Shown here: piece after piece, positions 10,019-19,227 of the stretch
Layout of the letters: every line of letters starts with the position of its first letter
Position numbering within the stretch: position 1 is the first letter of the stretch
Origin: Alphaproteobacteria bacterium
GTDB taxonomy: Bacteria; Pseudomonadota; Alphaproteobacteria; Micropepsales; Micropepsaceae
Direction: 5' to 3'
DNA length: 64,000 nt
Assembly (NCBI GenBank): GCA_019241645.1
Contig: JAFAWQ010000035.1
Coordinates: 55,922 to 119,921, forward strand
Translations under genes and position numbers: made by a program
Notes under the pieces: generated by a model
The model's input: only the letters and a program-made list of their open reading frames with translations
Databases searched by the model: none
What the model was told of the DNA's origin: nothing

Positions 10019-11794
10019 CTAGTAGCCTACCACTTCGCCATCCTTGCGCATTTCGGAGGCGCCCCAGTAGACGCCATTCGGGGCGCGCATGATCGCTTGA
10101 TACCCGCCGAATTCGCCGGTCCCCGGTACGACATCGTACCCGCGCCGGACCAGTTCCGTCTTCACCGCGGGCTCGAAGCCTGACTCCATTTGCACTTTGC
10201 CGATCCCTTGGGAGGGTTCGCCGGTGGGCTCCGCGTTGCCGGTGTGCCGCCAGCGCGCGGCGTCTCCCGCCTCCTGCACGTTCATGCCGAAATCGATGAT
10301 ATCGGTGATGATCTGCGTATGACCCTGCGGCTGCATATCGCCGCCCATCAGCCCGAACGACATGAAGGGCAGTCCGTCCTTCATAATGAAGGCGGGAATG
10401 ATGGTTTGAAACGGCCGCTTGCCCGGCGCGTAGACGTTCGCGGCCTTTGGATCGAGCGAATACAATTCGCCGCGATCCTGGAACATAAATCCCAGATGAT
10501 CTGGGACCAGTCCCGATCCCATGCCGCGGTAGTTGGACTGGATCAGCGACACCATCATGCCGTCTTTGTCGGCGGTGGTGAGATAGATGGTGTCACCGTC
10601 TTGAAGTTTCGGATCACCAGGGCCGATATCGGGATTGGCGTGCGACAGATTGATCAGCTTGCGCCGCCGGGCAGCGTAATCGTCTGACAACAGTCCGTTT
10701 ACAGGTACATGCGCGAAGGCCGGATCGGCGTACCACTTTGCCAAGTCCTCGTAGGCTAGCCGTTTGGCTTCGAGCATCGCGGTCAGCGCGTCGGCGCTGC
10801 CTGCACCCATTTTCTTCAGGTCATAGGCTTTCAAAACTTGCAGCATTTGAAGGACGGCTGCGCCCTGGCTGTTCGGTGGAAGCTCGTACACGTCATAGCC
10901 GCGATAATTTACCGACAGTGGCTGGACCCATTCGCCGTGATGCTCCGCGAAGTCGACATATCGCAGATCGCCGCCAATACGTTTGAAGTAGGCATCCATC
11001 GTTTGCGCGATAGCGCCCTTATAGAATGCGTCGCGGCCGTCTCGCGCCAGCAGGGTCAGTGTCTGCGCCAGATCATGATTCTTGTAGATCTCGCCTTCCG
11101 CCGGCGCATGTCCGCCATGTCCGTCCGGCAGCAAATATGTGTGCCGCGCGTTGTCCAGTTCTTCGATCAGCCCTTTCTTTTCCTGGAAATTGGCCATGCC
11201 GCGGCGCCAGTACTTCGCCACGAGCTGCGTGACCGGGAAGCCGATGGTTGCGTAATGAATGGCGGGGGTCAGGTCCTGCACCATCGGCAGGCGTCCGAAT
11301 TTCTGATGCAGCGCAAACCAGGCATCGACAGTGCCGGGCACAGTAACGGACAACGAGCCGACCGACGGAATATGCTGTGTTATCGGCATGCCGGCACGCT
11401 TGTAGGCCACTTCCACTTCAGCGGTCATTTTCGCCAAGTCGCGGTCGCGCGCGGAGCGGCCGGAGCCATTGTAGCCATAGAGCTTGTGCGTCTTCGGATC
11501 GTAGACGATGGCGAAAAGGTCGCCGCCGATGCCGTTCAGCACCGGCTGCATCAGTCCGATCATGGCGTTGGCCGCAATGGCGGCATCAATCGCACTTCCG
11601 CCATGTTTGAGGATTTCCACGGCGGCTTCGGATGCCAGGGGTTGCTCGCTCGCAACCATCCCGTGCTGCGCCAGCACGGGCGAGCGCGTGGCCCATGGTG
11701 CGCCAGAGTAGCGATCGCCCCGGCCCATCTGTCCCAACGCAGACGTGCTCAATCCGGCCATGATCAGCGCTCCCGCTAACCGTCCACACTTCAT
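10019..11794 (-). CDS. ggt: Gamma-glutamyltransferase (periplasmic)
   Basis: Transfers or hydrolyses the gamma-glutamyl group of glutathione and related peptides. It is synthesised as a precursor that cleaves itself. 591 residues from the ATG at 11794, beginning with a signal peptide (AGALIMAGLSTSALG). The self-processing nucleophile should be the Thr in DTIYLTTAD (about two-thirds along), followed by the small-subunit core NYRGMGSGLVPDHLGFMFQDRG. The large-subunit start is APWATRSPVLAQHGMVASEQPLAS. The start codon overlaps the msrA stop (ATGA), so the two may be co-translated, which would link glutathione and methionine redox repair. Confidence 0.92.
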   Translation of the reverse strand: MKCGRLAGALIMAGLSTSALGQMGRGDRYSGAPWATRSPVLAQHGMVASEQPLASEAAVEILKHGGSAIDAAIAANAMIGLMQPVLNGIGGDLFAIVYDPKTHKLYGYNGSGRSARDRDLAKMTAEVEVAYKRAGMPITQHIPSVGSLSVTVPGTVDAWFALHQKFGRLPMVQDLTPAIHYATIGFPVTQLVAKYWRRGMANFQEKKGLIEELDNARHTYLLPDGHGGHAPAEGEIYKNHDLAQTLTLLARDGRDAFYKGAIAQTMDAYFKRIGGDLRYVDFAEHHGEWVQPLSVNYRGYDVYELPPNSQGAAVLQMLQVLKAYDLKKMGAGSADALTAMLEAKRLAYEDLAKWYADPAFAHVPVNGLLSDDYAARRRKLINLSHANPDIGPGDPKLQDGDTIYLTTADKDGMMVSLIQSNYRGMGSGLVPDHLGFMFQDRGELYSLDPKAANVYAPGKRPFQTIIPAFIMKDGLPFMSFGLMGGDMQPQGHTQIITDIIDFGMNVQEAGDAARWRHTGNAEPTGEPSQGIGKVQMESGFEPAVKTELVRRGYDVVPGTGEFGGYQAIMRAPNGVYWGASEMRKDGEVVGY

Positions 11795-12282
11795 TGCTGC
11801 GCTAGGTCCGCGTACGAGATGTGGCAGGACCCGCCATTTTTCTCGAAGTACCGCTGGTGATAGTCCTCGGCCGGCCAAAAGGTTTTCGCCGGCTCGATAA
11901 CGGTAACAATCGGCCGCTTATAGCGGCCCGATGCCTTTGCCTTTTCCAGTTCTTCCTTCGCAATCCGTTCCTGTTCCGGCGAATTTGTGAAGATAGCGCT
12001 ACGGTACTGAGTACCGAAGTCCGGACCCTGCCGGTTCAACTGCGTCGGATCGTGCATCTGGAAAAAAAGGTCGACAAGTCGCGCGTAGGTCACCTTCGCG
12101 GGATCAAAGGTGACCTCGACAACTTCCGCATGACCGGTGCTATCGCTGCAAACCTGCTTATAGGTCGGATGGTCGACATGGCCGCCGGCATACCCACTGA
12201 CGGACTCAACTACGCCGGGCACCTGGCGGAAGAATTGCTCCACCCCCCAGAAACAACCTGCGCCGAACAATGCTTTTTCCAT
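11791..12282 (-). CDS. msrA: Peptide-methionine (S)-S-oxide reductase
   Basis: Repairs methionine S-sulfoxide in proteins. 163 residues. The catalytic Cys is in the canonical GAGCFWG motif directly after the N-terminus, followed by GYAGG and the FDPAKVTYARLVDLFFQMHDPTQ region. HISYADLAQQ closes the protein and lacks extra recycling cysteines. I chose the start at 12282, which has GGAG upstream; a start at 12324 would add 14 residues of unlikely sequence. It overlaps the downstream ggt start by four bases. Confidence 0.95.
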   Translation of the reverse strand: MEKALFGAGCFWGVEQFFRQVPGVVESVSGYAGGHVDHPTYKQVCSDSTGHAEVVEVTFDPAKVTYARLVDLFFQMHDPTQLNRQGPDFGTQYRSAIFTNSPEQERIAKEELEKAKASGRYKRPIVTVIEPAKTFWPAEDYHQRYFEKNGGSCHISYADLAQQ

Positions 12283-12343
12283 CTGCAATCTCCTGCGTTT
12301 TGCGCCTGAATATAGGAACCGCAATGTGCGGGGTCACGCGAAT

Positions 12344-12360
12344 TGACCGTGTATCGGTCA
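12344..12360. promoter_or_regulatory. Perfect 6-bp inverted repeat upstream of thiO
   Basis: TGACCG-TGTAT-CGGTCA, ending 17 bp before the thiO start, between the divergent msrA and thiO genes. It could be an operator or the leader hairpin of thiO. I see no THI-box aptamer around it, so a TPP riboswitch is not supported. Confidence 0.3.
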
Positions 12361-12377
12361 GACCCTAAGCGGCTGGC

Positions 12378-13496
12378 ATGAAAGTGGTAGTGATCGGCGC
12401 TGGCATTGCGGGGCTCTCAATCGGTTGGCGGCTAAAGCAGGCCGGCGCGGATGTGACGGTGCTGGAGCGCGCGCAGCCGGGGCGGGGCGCCACCTGGGCG
12501 TCGGCAGGAATGATAGCCACTATCGCGGAAATCGAAACGCCGGACAGCCCGCAGGCGCTTTTGGCCCAGCGATCGGTGCGGTTATGGCCCCATTTTGCCG
12601 CGGAGATCGAGGAGGCCTCTGGCATCGATGTCGGCTATCGGGTGGATGGCACCTTGATCGTCGCGCGTAGTGAGGAACACGCACGGTTCCTTCGACACCG
12701 CGCCGAAGGATCGCAGGAATTGGAATTCCTTGGCCCCGCCGAGGCGCGCGCACTCGAGCCTTTGCTCGCGATGGATGTTCTGGGTGCGCTCTTCGATGCG
12801 ACAGAAGCGCAGGTGGACAACCGCATGTTGGCACGGGCTCTTGCCGTCGCCTTTCAGCGTGCCGGCGGGGTGCTGAAGACCAATGAAGCCGTCGTCCGGT
12901 TTGAAACCGAGGGAGGACGGGCGCGGGCGGTGCGCACACCCTTTGCCCAGTATCCCGCTGATGTTTTCGTCTTGGCCGCCGGTGCCTGGAGCGGCCTTAT
13001 CGAGGGGCTGACCCCTGAAGTTGCGCCCCCTATCATCCCTGTGAAAGGCGAGATGATTGCGCTTGCCGCCGAGCGAGATTCGCTTCCGCATCATATGATC
13101 TGGGGCAACGATATCTACCTGGTGCCGCGTGGCGGCCGTCTGTTGGTGGGCGCCACTGTGAGCCGGGAAGGTTTCGATTCGCGTATGACGCAGGCTGCGG
13201 CAGTCTGGCTCTACAGCCGTGCGGTGGCCCTGATGTCCGCGCTGGCAAATTGGCAACTTGCCGATCATTGGGCGGGACTGCGCCCAGGATCGCCGGACGA
13301 TTTGCCGCTCATCGGACGTTCGGCTTTGGCAAACCTGCTCATCGCCAGTGGCCAGTTCCGTAACGGGATCCTGTTCGCGCCTGCCATCGCGGAGGCCATT
13401 CGCGACACGGCGCTGGACGAGCCTCCAAAGGAAGACCTGGCGGCCTTCAACCCGTGCCGTTTTGCCGGACTGGCCCTCACGACAACGGACCTGTAG
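12378..13496 (+). CDS. thiO: Glycine oxidase ThiO-like FAD-dependent oxidoreductase
   Basis: A DAO-family flavoenzyme; ThiO oxidises glycine to the imine used in thiazole synthesis for thiamine. 372 residues. The Rossmann FAD motif is VVIGAGIAGLSIGWRL at the N-terminus, then GATWASAGMIA (the PGRGATWASAGM loop is typical of ThiO). The C-terminal FAD site is WAGLRPGSPDDLPLIG followed by GQFRNGILFAPA. No other thi genes are adjacent, so a different amino-acid oxidase specificity cannot be excluded. Confidence 0.82.
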   Translation: MKVVVIGAGIAGLSIGWRLKQAGADVTVLERAQPGRGATWASAGMIATIAEIETPDSPQALLAQRSVRLWPHFAAEIEEASGIDVGYRVDGTLIVARSEEHARFLRHRAEGSQELEFLGPAEARALEPLLAMDVLGALFDATEAQVDNRMLARALAVAFQRAGGVLKTNEAVVRFETEGGRARAVRTPFAQYPADVFVLAAGAWSGLIEGLTPEVAPPIIPVKGEMIALAAERDSLPHHMIWGNDIYLVPRGGRLLVGATVSREGFDSRMTQAAAVWLYSRAVALMSALANWQLADHWAGLRPGSPDDLPLIGRSALANLLIASGQFRNGILFAPAIAEAIRDTALDEPPKEDLAAFNPCRFAGLALTTTDL

Positions 13497-13645
13497 TTCC
13501 TCACTGCTCGGGGTGTACTGCCGGGATTGCGAAGGCCCATTTTCGAGGTGAGCGAAACGAGCGGTCCTCTCGCGCGTTTCCGCACCGATTCCCCGAACGG
13601 TTCGCATTTGATACGACACTATACCTTTACGCGACTGGATTTTGC

Positions 13646-14680
13646 ATGAGTGCCGTGCCTCCGAAAGCGGGTGTCCTTTCGTTGCGGCTGGTCGATATCG
13701 CCGGCACGCCCATTACCTTGGCCGGATTGTTGCTGGCCATTGCCATCATCATCGTATCCTTCGTTGCGTCGCGTCTAGCGGTGCGGCTGATCGCGCGTTT
13801 GCGCCTGAGCCAGAGCGAGGGCAGCGCGGCGCTGTATATTCTGGAAAAGCTCACCGGTTACGGTATCGCGATCATCGGCGTGCTGTTCGCCCTCTCCAGC
13901 ATGGGACTGAACTTGAGTTCCTTCGCGGTATTCGCGGGCGCGGTCGGCGTGGGCGTCGGTCTCGGCCTGCAGGGCGTGGTGAAGGAATTCGTTTCCGGAA
14001 TTGTCCTACTGTTCGGACGCGAGCTGAAGGTCGGCGACTTCATCGAGCTTCCCACAAGTCCGGGCATCCGCGGCCTGGTGTGGGAGATTGGCGCCCGTGC
14101 TACGCGCATCCGCACCAATGACAGCCTCGATGTGTTCGTGCCGAATTCACGCTTCATCGAGGAACGCTTCACCAACTGGACCTTGAAGGCAAACACGCGC
14201 CGCATCCACATTCCTTTTCAGGTGGCGTGCAGAGCCGACAAGGCAAAGGTTCGCGATGCCGTGCTGGCCGCCGCCAAAGCGTTGCCGTTCACCTTGCCAG
14301 ACCACGGCAACCGCCACACGCAGGTGTGGATGACGAGCTTCGGCGAGTCCGCGCTGAACTTCGAGCTGGTTGTCTGGCCGACGCTCGATGCCGTGAAGCG
14401 GCCGGCAGCGATGCAGGCAGCTTACACCTGGGCCATCGACGATGCCCTGCGCGGCGCGGGTATCGAAGTGCCGTATCCGCAGCGCGATCTCCACATTCGC
14501 AGCATCTTCACCCGCGAAGGCGAGGCAGCTTTTGCCGCGCTGGGCTACGCACCGGAGCCAGATCGGCAAAGCCCCGGAGAAGCTGTGGCGCCCTCCCACT
14601 CGCGCAATGACGCCGTCCAGGAGACCTTGAAGCCTGAAGAGACGCCGCCGGGGCAAAAGGCGGAGCCGCGTCAGTCCTGA
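13646..14680 (+). CDS. MscS-type mechanosensitive ion channel
   Basis: An inner-membrane small-conductance mechanosensitive channel that releases solutes on hypo-osmotic shock. 344 residues. Transmembrane helices lie at about 22-45 and 68-90. The pore-lining TM3 follows with its Gly/Ala pattern (FAGAVGVGVGLGLQGVVKEFVSG), and then the beta domain (LKVGDFIEL, a variant of the usual VGDxI). The cytoplasmic domain ends at about residue 295, and the last 50 residues are a polar Pro/Glu tail. I chose the start at 13646; the upstream extension overlaps thiO and is not hydrophobic. Confidence 0.9.
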   Translation: MSAVPPKAGVLSLRLVDIAGTPITLAGLLLAIAIIIVSFVASRLAVRLIARLRLSQSEGSAALYILEKLTGYGIAIIGVLFALSSMGLNLSSFAVFAGAVGVGVGLGLQGVVKEFVSGIVLLFGRELKVGDFIELPTSPGIRGLVWEIGARATRIRTNDSLDVFVPNSRFIEERFTNWTLKANTRRIHIPFQVACRADKAKVRDAVLAAAKALPFTLPDHGNRHTQVWMTSFGESALNFELVVWPTLDAVKRPAAMQAAYTWAIDDALRGAGIEVPYPQRDLHIRSIFTREGEAAFAALGYAPEPDRQSPGEAVAPSHSRNDAVQETLKPEETPPGQKAEPRQS

Positions 14681-14812
14681 CCCTCTTCCTGAGCGGATTG
14701 AATGCAGGTTGCGTCCCGAAGGCGGCTTGCCTATAATTTGCGCCCTTCGAGGGCGCCCTGTGTCCTCGAGTGCTGGAAATCCGGCGAATTCCCAAAAAAC
14801 AAGGACGTCCGA

Positions 14813-15193
14813 ATGGCTCGCGTAACCGTTGAAGACTGCGTCGACAAGGTTCCTAACCGCTTCGATCTGGTGTTGCTGTCGGGATACCGGGCGCGACAGT
14901 TGTCTGGCGGCGCGGAGCCCATTGTGGACCGTGACCGGGACAAGAACCCAGTGGTCGCACTGCGCGAGATTGCGGCGAAATCGCTGAAACCCGATTCCTT
15001 GAAGGAGGATTTCATTCGGTCGCTGCAAAAGCACGCCGAAGTTGACGAACCGGAGCCCGCGCCCGAGGAAGATGTGAGGGAGAACGCGCATCACCGCCAG
15101 GTGACCGAAGAGGAACTTCTGCGGGCACTTACGTCGGAGGCGCAGCGCCGGGCCGAGCCGCAGCCTGAGCCAGAGGGCGAATACGAAGAGTAG
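14813..15193 (+). CDS. rpoZ: DNA-directed RNA polymerase subunit omega
   Basis: The small RNA polymerase subunit that chaperones beta-prime. 126 residues. [17 protein letters not shown] at the N-terminus and the RARQLSGG segment with [12 protein letters not shown] are diagnostic. The C-terminal half is an acidic extension rich in Glu and Pro, longer than in E. coli but usual for alphaproteobacteria. In relatives it lies before spoT/relA, but that gene is not adjacent here. A clear rho-independent terminator follows 45 bp after the stop, so it is transcribed alone or as the last gene. Confidence 0.96.
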   Translation: MARVTVEDCVDKVPNRFDLVLLSGYRARQLSGGAEPIVDRDRDKNPVVALREIAAKSLKPDSLKEDFIRSLQKHAEVDEPEPAPEEDVRENAHHRQVTEEELLRALTSEAQRRAEPQPEPEGEYEE

Positions 15194-15237
15194 AATCGAC
15201 CTCGGTCAGATCGGGACGCGAGGTGAATTTCGAAAAA

Positions 15238-15260
15238 GGGCGGCGTGACGCCGCCCTATT
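15238..15260 (+). terminator. Rho-independent terminator after rpoZ
   Basis: Stem GGGCGGCG (15238-15245) pairs with CGCCGCCC (15249-15256) over a 3-base loop. It is preceded by an A-run and followed by TATT, so it could work in both directions. Confidence 0.75.
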
Positions 15261-15442
15261 CTGCAGCCGCGAATTTCGGTGCGGCTGAACCCATTCAATT
15301 AACATTCCCTTTAGTCCGAGCGAGTCGGTTAAGCATACGTTTGCGCAGTTTCCAAACAGAACTCGCGATCGGTGAATCATTGCCCTAGCGTTTCGCCAAG
15401 TGCCGCGACGGGGCGGCCTGTAACTTTTCAGGCGAGGGCAAG

Positions 15443-15895
15443 ATGAAAACGGGTTTCATGGCGGCAGCGGCATTTCTGGTCGCGGGCGCGGGCGCCGCTT
15501 CGGCGGATACCTTCCGCTATACGTTCGCCGATGCCGACGGCATACCGTATTGCGATGGCATCAAGTTGTATGAACAGGACGATGGCACGGCGTCTGGCGT
15601 CCACACCAACGGCGCGCAGTGCACCGAGGGCGACTATGCCGGCGGCTTCCTTTCGAGACTGTACGCCGGTTACCACGGCAAGAAGTGGGTGATCACCACA
15701 ACCGACGTCAACAATCTGCCTGGTGTCGTCGAACTCTACGTGCTCGATACCAACGACATGACCTGGGATGTTTATGACCAGGACACAAACAACGGCCTCT
15801 CGTTTCAGTTGGTGAATTCCGGACGCTTGTTGAACGGCAACCCGCCAGCGGGCCGCGTCCATCGCGGAGTTTCGGGTCGCAAGCCGAATTCCTGA
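15443..15895 (+). CDS. Secreted hypothetical protein
   Basis: A 150-residue protein with a clear Sec signal peptide (MKTGFMAAAAFLVAGAGAASA, cut after ASA). The mature part has no family I recognise: it is rich in Asp, Asn, Gly and aromatic residues (YTFADADG, YAGGFLSRLYAGYHGKKWVITTTD, VLDTNDMTWDVYDQD), suggesting a small beta-rich extracytoplasmic domain. There are two cysteines, at about positions 36 and 55, which could form a disulfide. It stands alone between terminators. A TTAA-N7-TTTA sequence and a GAGTC site lie 120-145 bp upstream. Confidence 0.75.
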   Translation: MKTGFMAAAAFLVAGAGAASADTFRYTFADADGIPYCDGIKLYEQDDGTASGVHTNGAQCTEGDYAGGFLSRLYAGYHGKKWVITTTDVNNLPGVVELYVLDTNDMTWDVYDQDTNNGLSFQLVNSGRLLNGNPPAGRVHRGVSGRKPNS

Positions 15896-15950
15896 CGGAA
15901 CGGCTGGTCCGCGGTTTGGACATCGCGGGCCTTCTGTCCGGAAGGTTGTG

Positions 15951-16004
15951 ACGCCCGCAGGCCGCGCTGTCCCCCCAGCGCCGCCAAAGCGGGCGTCGCT
16001 TTTT
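15951..16004 (+). terminator. Rho-independent terminator for the secreted hypothetical protein
   Basis: The outer stem ACGCCCGC (15951-15958) pairs with GCGGGCGT (15989-15996), with an inner GCGCTG/CAGCGC stem. It is followed by CGCTTTTTC on the plus strand. Confidence 0.7.
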
Positions 16005-16011
16005 CAAACGG

Positions 16012-16044
16012 AAAAAAGGCCCGCCGGGACGACCGGCGGGCCTT
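16012..16044 (-). terminator. Strong rho-independent terminator for the DUF992 gene
   Basis: A perfect 12-bp stem (16016-16027 with 16033-16044) around a 5-base loop. On the minus strand it is followed by a run of six T (the plus-strand A-run at 16012-16017). It lies 40 bp past the stop of the minus-strand gene. Confidence 0.85.
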
Positions 16045-16083
16045 CGTGCTGTTACGGCTAACAGCGCGATGCCTTCAGGAGCT

Positions 16084-16557
16084 CTACGGTACGTGCTTCA
16101 GGCTGATGGCGCCGATGCCGCCTGCCACGTTCAGGCCGGTATTGCCTTCAATCGAAAGCGGTTGAAGCGTAATCGAGCGGTCGAAGCCGCCGACCAGCGC
16201 GTTCGCGCCCACACCGACACCGGCCGTGGCGCTCACGGTGGCACCCACGTAATCGCCTTCCAGCGCGCCGCGGCGCGGCCCGGCGCTTGGTGCGAACACC
16301 GCCCAGACAATCACCGCGCTATCCGTATAGCCGATGTCGACGCCGAACTTGGAGACCGAGCCAACGTAATGCTCACCCGCGCCGCCGCTCGAGTGAAAGT
16401 TGCAGCGCAGATCCTTGGAAGATCCAAAAATGAATCCCCAACCGCTTGCCACATGGCAGGTAAGCGTGCCGATCTTAACGCCACCAGCTTGGGCCGGCGC
16501 AGCAGCAAGTCCCGCCAAAAAGGCGGCACCGGCCAACAGTGAAACGGTCTTCGACAT
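16084..16557 (-). CDS. DUF992 family exported protein
   Basis: A 158-residue protein. The signal peptide is MSKTVSLLAGAAFLAGLAAAPAQA, after a GAGGAG-type ribosome site. The mature start KIGTLTCHVASGWGFIFGSSKDLRCNF is the hallmark of DUF992, with two conserved cysteines that probably pair. The remaining sequence is glycine-rich beta structure (VGSVSKFGVDIGYT, GATVSATAGVGVGANALVGG). Members are periplasmic or outer-membrane associated and of unknown function. It is divergent from galE, and its own terminator lies downstream. Confidence 0.85.
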   Translation of the reverse strand: MSKTVSLLAGAAFLAGLAAAPAQAGGVKIGTLTCHVASGWGFIFGSSKDLRCNFHSSGGAGEHYVGSVSKFGVDIGYTDSAVIVWAVFAPSAGPRRGALEGDYVGATVSATAGVGVGANALVGGFDRSITLQPLSIEGNTGLNVAGGIGAISLKHVP

Positions 16558-16871
16558 AATATCCTTCTCCTCGTGTTTTCCGGCTTTCCGCCGTGCCCAG
16601 CCGGAAACGGCGGGCGAAAGGCCCTTCCGGCGCCAACTCCACAACGCGATGGATATGCGGCCGGTTCCGGGCGGGCGCAAGAAAGAACCATCAATTGAGG
16701 CAATTTTTGGGATGCTGCGGCCAAATTTCCTGTGCAGAAAGATGCTTCGATATGCGCTGCCCGCCAGGCGTCCCCGTTTGGAGGGTGGCCATGGTTCAAA
16801 ATCCCATCCTTAATCCGGGCCGTGTAGACTCCGACCGGAACGCGGCGAGTCGCCGAATAGGTCACTAAGAC

Positions 16872-17849
16872 ATGGCCGTTTTGGTCACCGGCGGTGCCGG
16901 CTACATCGGCAGTCATATGGTCCTTGCGCTGCTCGACCGGGGTGAGCAGCCGATCGTGCTCGACAATCTCAGCACTGGCAGACGTGATTTGATCCCTGCC
17001 GCGGCGTTGGTCATCGAAGACGAGGCGGGCGATCAGCTGTTGGTGCGGCGCCTGATTCGCGAGAATGGGGTCGACTCGGTGGTTCATTTCGCCGGCTCCA
17101 TTGTGGTGCCGGAATCAGTTGCAAGGCCGCTGGACTACTACGCGAACAACACGGTGGTCTCGCGAGCGCTAGTCGAAGCCTGCATCCAGGAAGGTGTCGA
17201 GAATTTCATCTTCTCCTCCACCGCCACAGTTTATGCGGCTGACGCAAAGCAACCGCTTTCCGAGGATGAACCGACGATCCCGATCTCACCCTATGCCCGT
17301 TCCAAGCTGATGACCGAATGGATGCTGCAGGACACATCGCGCGCTCACGGCCTGCGCGCCATGTCGTTGCGTTACTTCAACGTGGCCGGTGCGGACCCAA
17401 AAGGACGTACGGGACAATCCACGCCGATGGCGACGCATCTCATCAAACGTGCCTGCCAGGTGGCGCTAGGGCGGGCGCCGTATCTGGATATCTTCGGCAC
17501 GGACTATCCGACGCCGGATGGCACGGGAATCCGCGACTACATTCATGTTTGCGATCTCGTTGCGGGGCATCTGCTGGCGCTAGATGCCTTGCGTGCCGGG
17601 GCGGAGTCCGCCACCTACAATGTCGGCTACGGCCGGGGCTTGAGCGTGCGTGAGGTGGTGCGTGGCGTGGAAGCGGTGATTGGCCGGCCGCTGCCGGTGA
17701 GGGAGAGCCCACGGCGCGCGGGCGATCCGCCGGTGCTGATCTCCGATCCATCGCGCATCAAGGCGGCGCTTGGCTGGCAGCCTCAACTGGACGACCTGCC
17801 CGGCATCATTCGTTCCGCGCTAAATTGGGAACAGCGATTGGCCAGCTAG
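16872..17849 (+). CDS. galE: UDP-glucose 4-epimerase
   Basis: Interconverts UDP-glucose and UDP-galactose for surface polysaccharide synthesis; cytoplasmic, NAD-bound. 325 residues. The extended SDR pattern is complete: NAD motif TGGAGYIGSHM at the N-terminus, the Ser of SSTATVY (about 117-123), and the catalytic YxxxK as YARSK (about 142-146). The UDP-sugar region YFNVAGAD and GTGIRDYIHV follow. It is convergent with the UDP-glucose dehydrogenase gene (4-bp overlap of the ends), so both UDP-glucose branch enzymes sit together. Confidence 0.94.
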   Translation: MAVLVTGGAGYIGSHMVLALLDRGEQPIVLDNLSTGRRDLIPAAALVIEDEAGDQLLVRRLIRENGVDSVVHFAGSIVVPESVARPLDYYANNTVVSRALVEACIQEGVENFIFSSTATVYAADAKQPLSEDEPTIPISPYARSKLMTEWMLQDTSRAHGLRAMSLRYFNVAGADPKGRTGQSTPMATHLIKRACQVALGRAPYLDIFGTDYPTPDGTGIRDYIHVCDLVAGHLLALDALRAGAESATYNVGYGRGLSVREVVRGVEAVIGRPLPVRESPRRAGDPPVLISDPSRIKAALGWQPQLDDLPGIIRSALNWEQRLAS

Positions 17850-19162
17850 GGCGTGGGCGCCGCCGGCGGCCGGCCGACACTTGTATACTTAAATCCGGCT
17901 TCAGCCATCTGGAGCGGCCTGTAGATGTTGCGCAGATCGATCATGACCGGCGTTTTCATCAGTGCCTTGACGCGTCCGAGATCGAGCGCACGGAATTCAT
18001 TCCATTCCGTTAGGATCACGACCGCATCCGCGCCCGTCAGTGCTGCGTAAGCGCTCGCACAGAAATCGGCATCGAGAACTTTCCGCGCTTCTTGCATTCC
18101 TTCGGGATCATAGGCGCGGATGGTTGCGCCTGCATCCCGCAATGCAGGAATAATGGAGAGGCTCGGCGCGTCGCGCATATCGTCTGTATTCGGCTTGAAG
18201 GTGAGGCCAAGAATGGCAATCGATTTGCCCCGAACATTGCCCAGCGCGCCGGCAATCTTGTCCGCCATCCGCGCTTTGCGGGCATCGTTCACCTGCACGA
18301 CCGCTTCGACGATCCTGGTAGGAGCGCCGACCTGCTGCGAAGTCTTCAGCAAGGCGAGCGTGTCTTTGGGAAAGCACGAGCCCCCGAAGCCTGGGCCCGC
18401 ATGAAGGAACTTGCCGCCAATGCGGCCATCCAGCCCGATGCCGCGGGCGACATCCTGTACGTCGGCATTCACCTTCTCGCAAATGTCGGCCATCTCGTTG
18501 ATGAACGTGATCTTGGTGGCGAGGAAAGCGTTGGCCGCGTATTTGATCAGCTCCGAAGTCTCGCGTGATGTGAAAACGATCGGCGTTTCGTTCAAGTAGA
18601 GCGGCCGGTACACTTCCTTCATCATGTCCTTCGCGCGCTCGCTTTCAGCTCCCACGACGATACGGTCCGGCCGGCGGAAGTCTTCTATCGCGGAGCCCTC
18701 GCGCAGGAATTCCGGATTGGAGGCGACATCGAACTCCGCCTCCGGCCGCGTCTCGCGGAGAATTTGCTCTACCCTGCGGCTGGTACCGACCGGAACGGTC
18801 GATTTCGTCACGACAACAGTGTAGCCGTCGAGGCTGCGCGCGATTTCCTCGGCGGCCGCGAAGACATAACTCAGATCGGCATGACCATCGCCGCGCCGGC
18901 TTGGCGTGCCCACCGCGATGAACACGGCATCGGCCTTTCGCACTGCGTCAGCCATGTCGTCCGTGAAGAAGAGGCGGACAGCCTTTACGTTTGCCGCTAT
19001 GACCTCCTCAAGGCCGGGTTCGAATATCGGAACCTTGCCGGACTTCAGCGCCGTTATTTTCGCAGCATCCTTGTCGACGCACACTACGTCGTGACCGAAC
19101 TCCGACAGGCATGCGCCCGAGACGAGCCCGACATAACCGGTGCCGATCATGGCGATGCGCAT
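17846..19162 (-). CDS. ugd: UDP-glucose 6-dehydrogenase
   Basis: Oxidises UDP-glucose twice to UDP-glucuronate, a precursor of acidic exopolysaccharide and modified lipid A. 438 residues. N-terminal NAD fold GTGYVGLVSGACLSEFGHDV, the VFIAVGTP motif, and the KSTVPVGTS loop are present. The thiolester Cys is in GFGGSCFPKDTLALL (near residue 260). The C-terminal UDP-binding domain begins ILGLTFKPNTDDMRDAPS. It is 66 bp downstream of recG and convergent with galE. The sequence is complete and intact. Confidence 0.95.
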   Translation of the reverse strand: MRIAMIGTGYVGLVSGACLSEFGHDVVCVDKDAAKITALKSGKVPIFEPGLEEVIAANVKAVRLFFTDDMADAVRKADAVFIAVGTPSRRGDGHADLSYVFAAAEEIARSLDGYTVVVTKSTVPVGTSRRVEQILRETRPEAEFDVASNPEFLREGSAIEDFRRPDRIVVGAESERAKDMMKEVYRPLYLNETPIVFTSRETSELIKYAANAFLATKITFINEMADICEKVNADVQDVARGIGLDGRIGGKFLHAGPGFGGSCFPKDTLALLKTSQQVGAPTRIVEAVVQVNDARKARMADKIAGALGNVRGKSIAILGLTFKPNTDDMRDAPSLSIIPALRDAGATIRAYDPEGMQEARKVLDADFCASAYAALTGADAVVILTEWNEFRALDLGRVKALMKTPVMIDLRNIYRPLQMAEAGFKYTSVGRPPAAPTP

Positions 19163-19227
19163 GAATGCCTCTCAGACGGCGCGGATGGAATGCCGTTCTG
19201 TCCGATATTTCCGTGGCGCGCGCAAGC

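Noticed and set aside
12344..12360. TPP riboswitch before thiO
   Set aside because: Only a simple 6-bp palindrome is present; no THI-box sequence is visible in the 95 bp between the divergent genes.
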